DNA from: an uncultured Dorea sp. | Lineage (GTDB): Bacteria; Bacillota_A; Clostridia; Lachnospirales; Lachnospiraceae | NCBI GenBank assembly: GCA_948468495.1 | Contig: CAOKJI010000150.1 | Location: 1 to 5,737, forward strand | Direction: 5' to 3' | Length of the DNA: 5,737 bases | Shown: piece by piece, positions 5,283 to 5,737 of the stretch | Layout of the letters: each line of letters begins with the position of its first letter | Position numbering within the stretch: position 1 is the first letter of the stretch | Notes under the pieces: model-generated | Seen by the model: the letters and a program-made list of their open reading frames with translations, nothing else | What the model was told of the DNA's origin: nothing | The model's database searches: none | Program-made: the position numbers and the translations under genes

Positions 5283-5737
5283 TCACTGCATCGCCTCATA
5301 TACAACACTGGAGGTTCTTGCTATAAATTGCTGTGCGCTATAGGTATCGGCCAGATTTTCTGACATGACACACAGCACATAAGTCCCGCCTCCGCCGTAT
5401 ACGATTGCCGCGTCATTTTCCACATTGGACAACTCTCCTGTCTTATTCCCCACGCTCACTCCCGCGGGAAGGCCCGCGGGAATCTTGCTTCTTCGCTGCT
5501 GCTGGTTCATATACCCCAGTACGCTGGAGGCGCCCTCAAGCTGGCCTGCATTTGCCATCTTAAGATAATTGCAGCAGTCGCGCACCGACGTATAATTGTC
5601 ATCCGCATCATTGGGCTGGAGCATCAGCCTTCCCATATGGGTCTCGGTGAATCCATGATTCGCGCAATACTGATTCACCCGTCCCATTCCGGCCTGCGCA
5701 TCTCCCTCCCCCAGTCTGGTAACCAGTGTATTACAGG
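5283..5737 (-). CDS. Class A beta-lactamase-like serine hydrolase, N-terminal part beyond the window
   Basis: The frame is open to the right edge and shows the last 150 residues. It starts CNTLVTRLGEGDAQAGMGRV; the split codon at the edge ends in CC, compatible with TCC (Ser), so this is probably the S-x-N motif. Further on, NKTGEL followed by VENDAAIVY is the K-T-G motif and the following strand, and the C-terminal helix ends in SSVVYEAMQ. The nucleophile motif SxxK must lie outside the window. Between S-x-N and K-T-G the usual omega-loop ExxLN is not apparent: the matching stretch reads HMGRLMLQPNDADDNYTS, with no Glu near the Arg. Without that deacylating Glu the protein may be a DD-peptidase or other penicillin-binding hydrolase and not a resistance enzyme. 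The internal Met at 5687 is not the start. It ends in a TGA next to the SdpI-like gene. Confidence 0.88.
   Translation of the reverse strand, partial: CNTLVTRLGEGDAQAGMGRVNQYCANHGFTETHMGRLMLQPNDADDNYTSVRDCCNYLKMANAGQLEGASSVLGYMNQQQRRSKIPAGLPAGVSVGNKTGELSNVENDAAIVYGGGGTYVLCVMSENLADTYSAQQFIARTSSVVYEAMQ

Noticed and set aside
5283..5687. Start of the beta-lactamase-like gene at the ATG at 5687
   Set aside because: The frame remains open to the right edge and the upstream residues continue the class A fold (CNTLVTRLG), so this Met is internal.

Overview
The window looks like a piece of a Gram-positive Clostridia chromosome, most likely Lachnospiraceae (Clostridium cluster XIVa). The basis is a pyruvate, phosphate dikinase that matches the Clostridium symbiosum enzyme closely in length, start (MAKWVY) and active-site spacing, together with strong AGGAGG-type ribosome binding sites and clostridial TTG starts. 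This assignment comes from remembered family sequences, not from a search. Every gene I can support lies on the minus strand, so the text below follows transcription from the right edge to the left.

Right part (5737 to 4885). The window opens inside a class A beta-lactamase-fold serine hydrolase whose N-terminal part, including the nucleophile, lies beyond the edge. It is followed at once by a small SdpI-family membrane protein; the two are almost certainly one transcript and suggest a cell-envelope function. Middle (4857 to 2157). A clear sigma-A-type promoter (TTGACG, 17 bp, TAAAAT) and an 8-base Shine-Dalgarno drive ppdK, the ATP/Pi-linked enzyme joining pyruvate and phosphoenolpyruvate. 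All catalytic residues are present.

Left part (2156 to 1). This is more AT-rich and does not look like housekeeping DNA. It holds a 64-residue basic orphan protein with a very strong ribosome binding site that can partly fold into a hairpin, then a 239-bp spacer, then a tightly coupled pair: a cysteine-rich protein with about five membrane segments (TTG start) and an unrecognised soluble protein that runs off the left edge. The spacer carries a striking nested inverted repeat (14 + 8 + 8 bp, one or two G.U pairs when read as minus-strand RNA) that also contains two mirror-image ACAGTG/CACTGT palindromes. A second imperfect inverted repeat (11 bp) lies between ppdK and the small gene.

The strongest candidate for something undescribed is this left block: small orphan gene, structured spacer and membrane/soluble gene pair. 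Nothing in it proves a function; no known defence, secretion or toxin system could be assigned.
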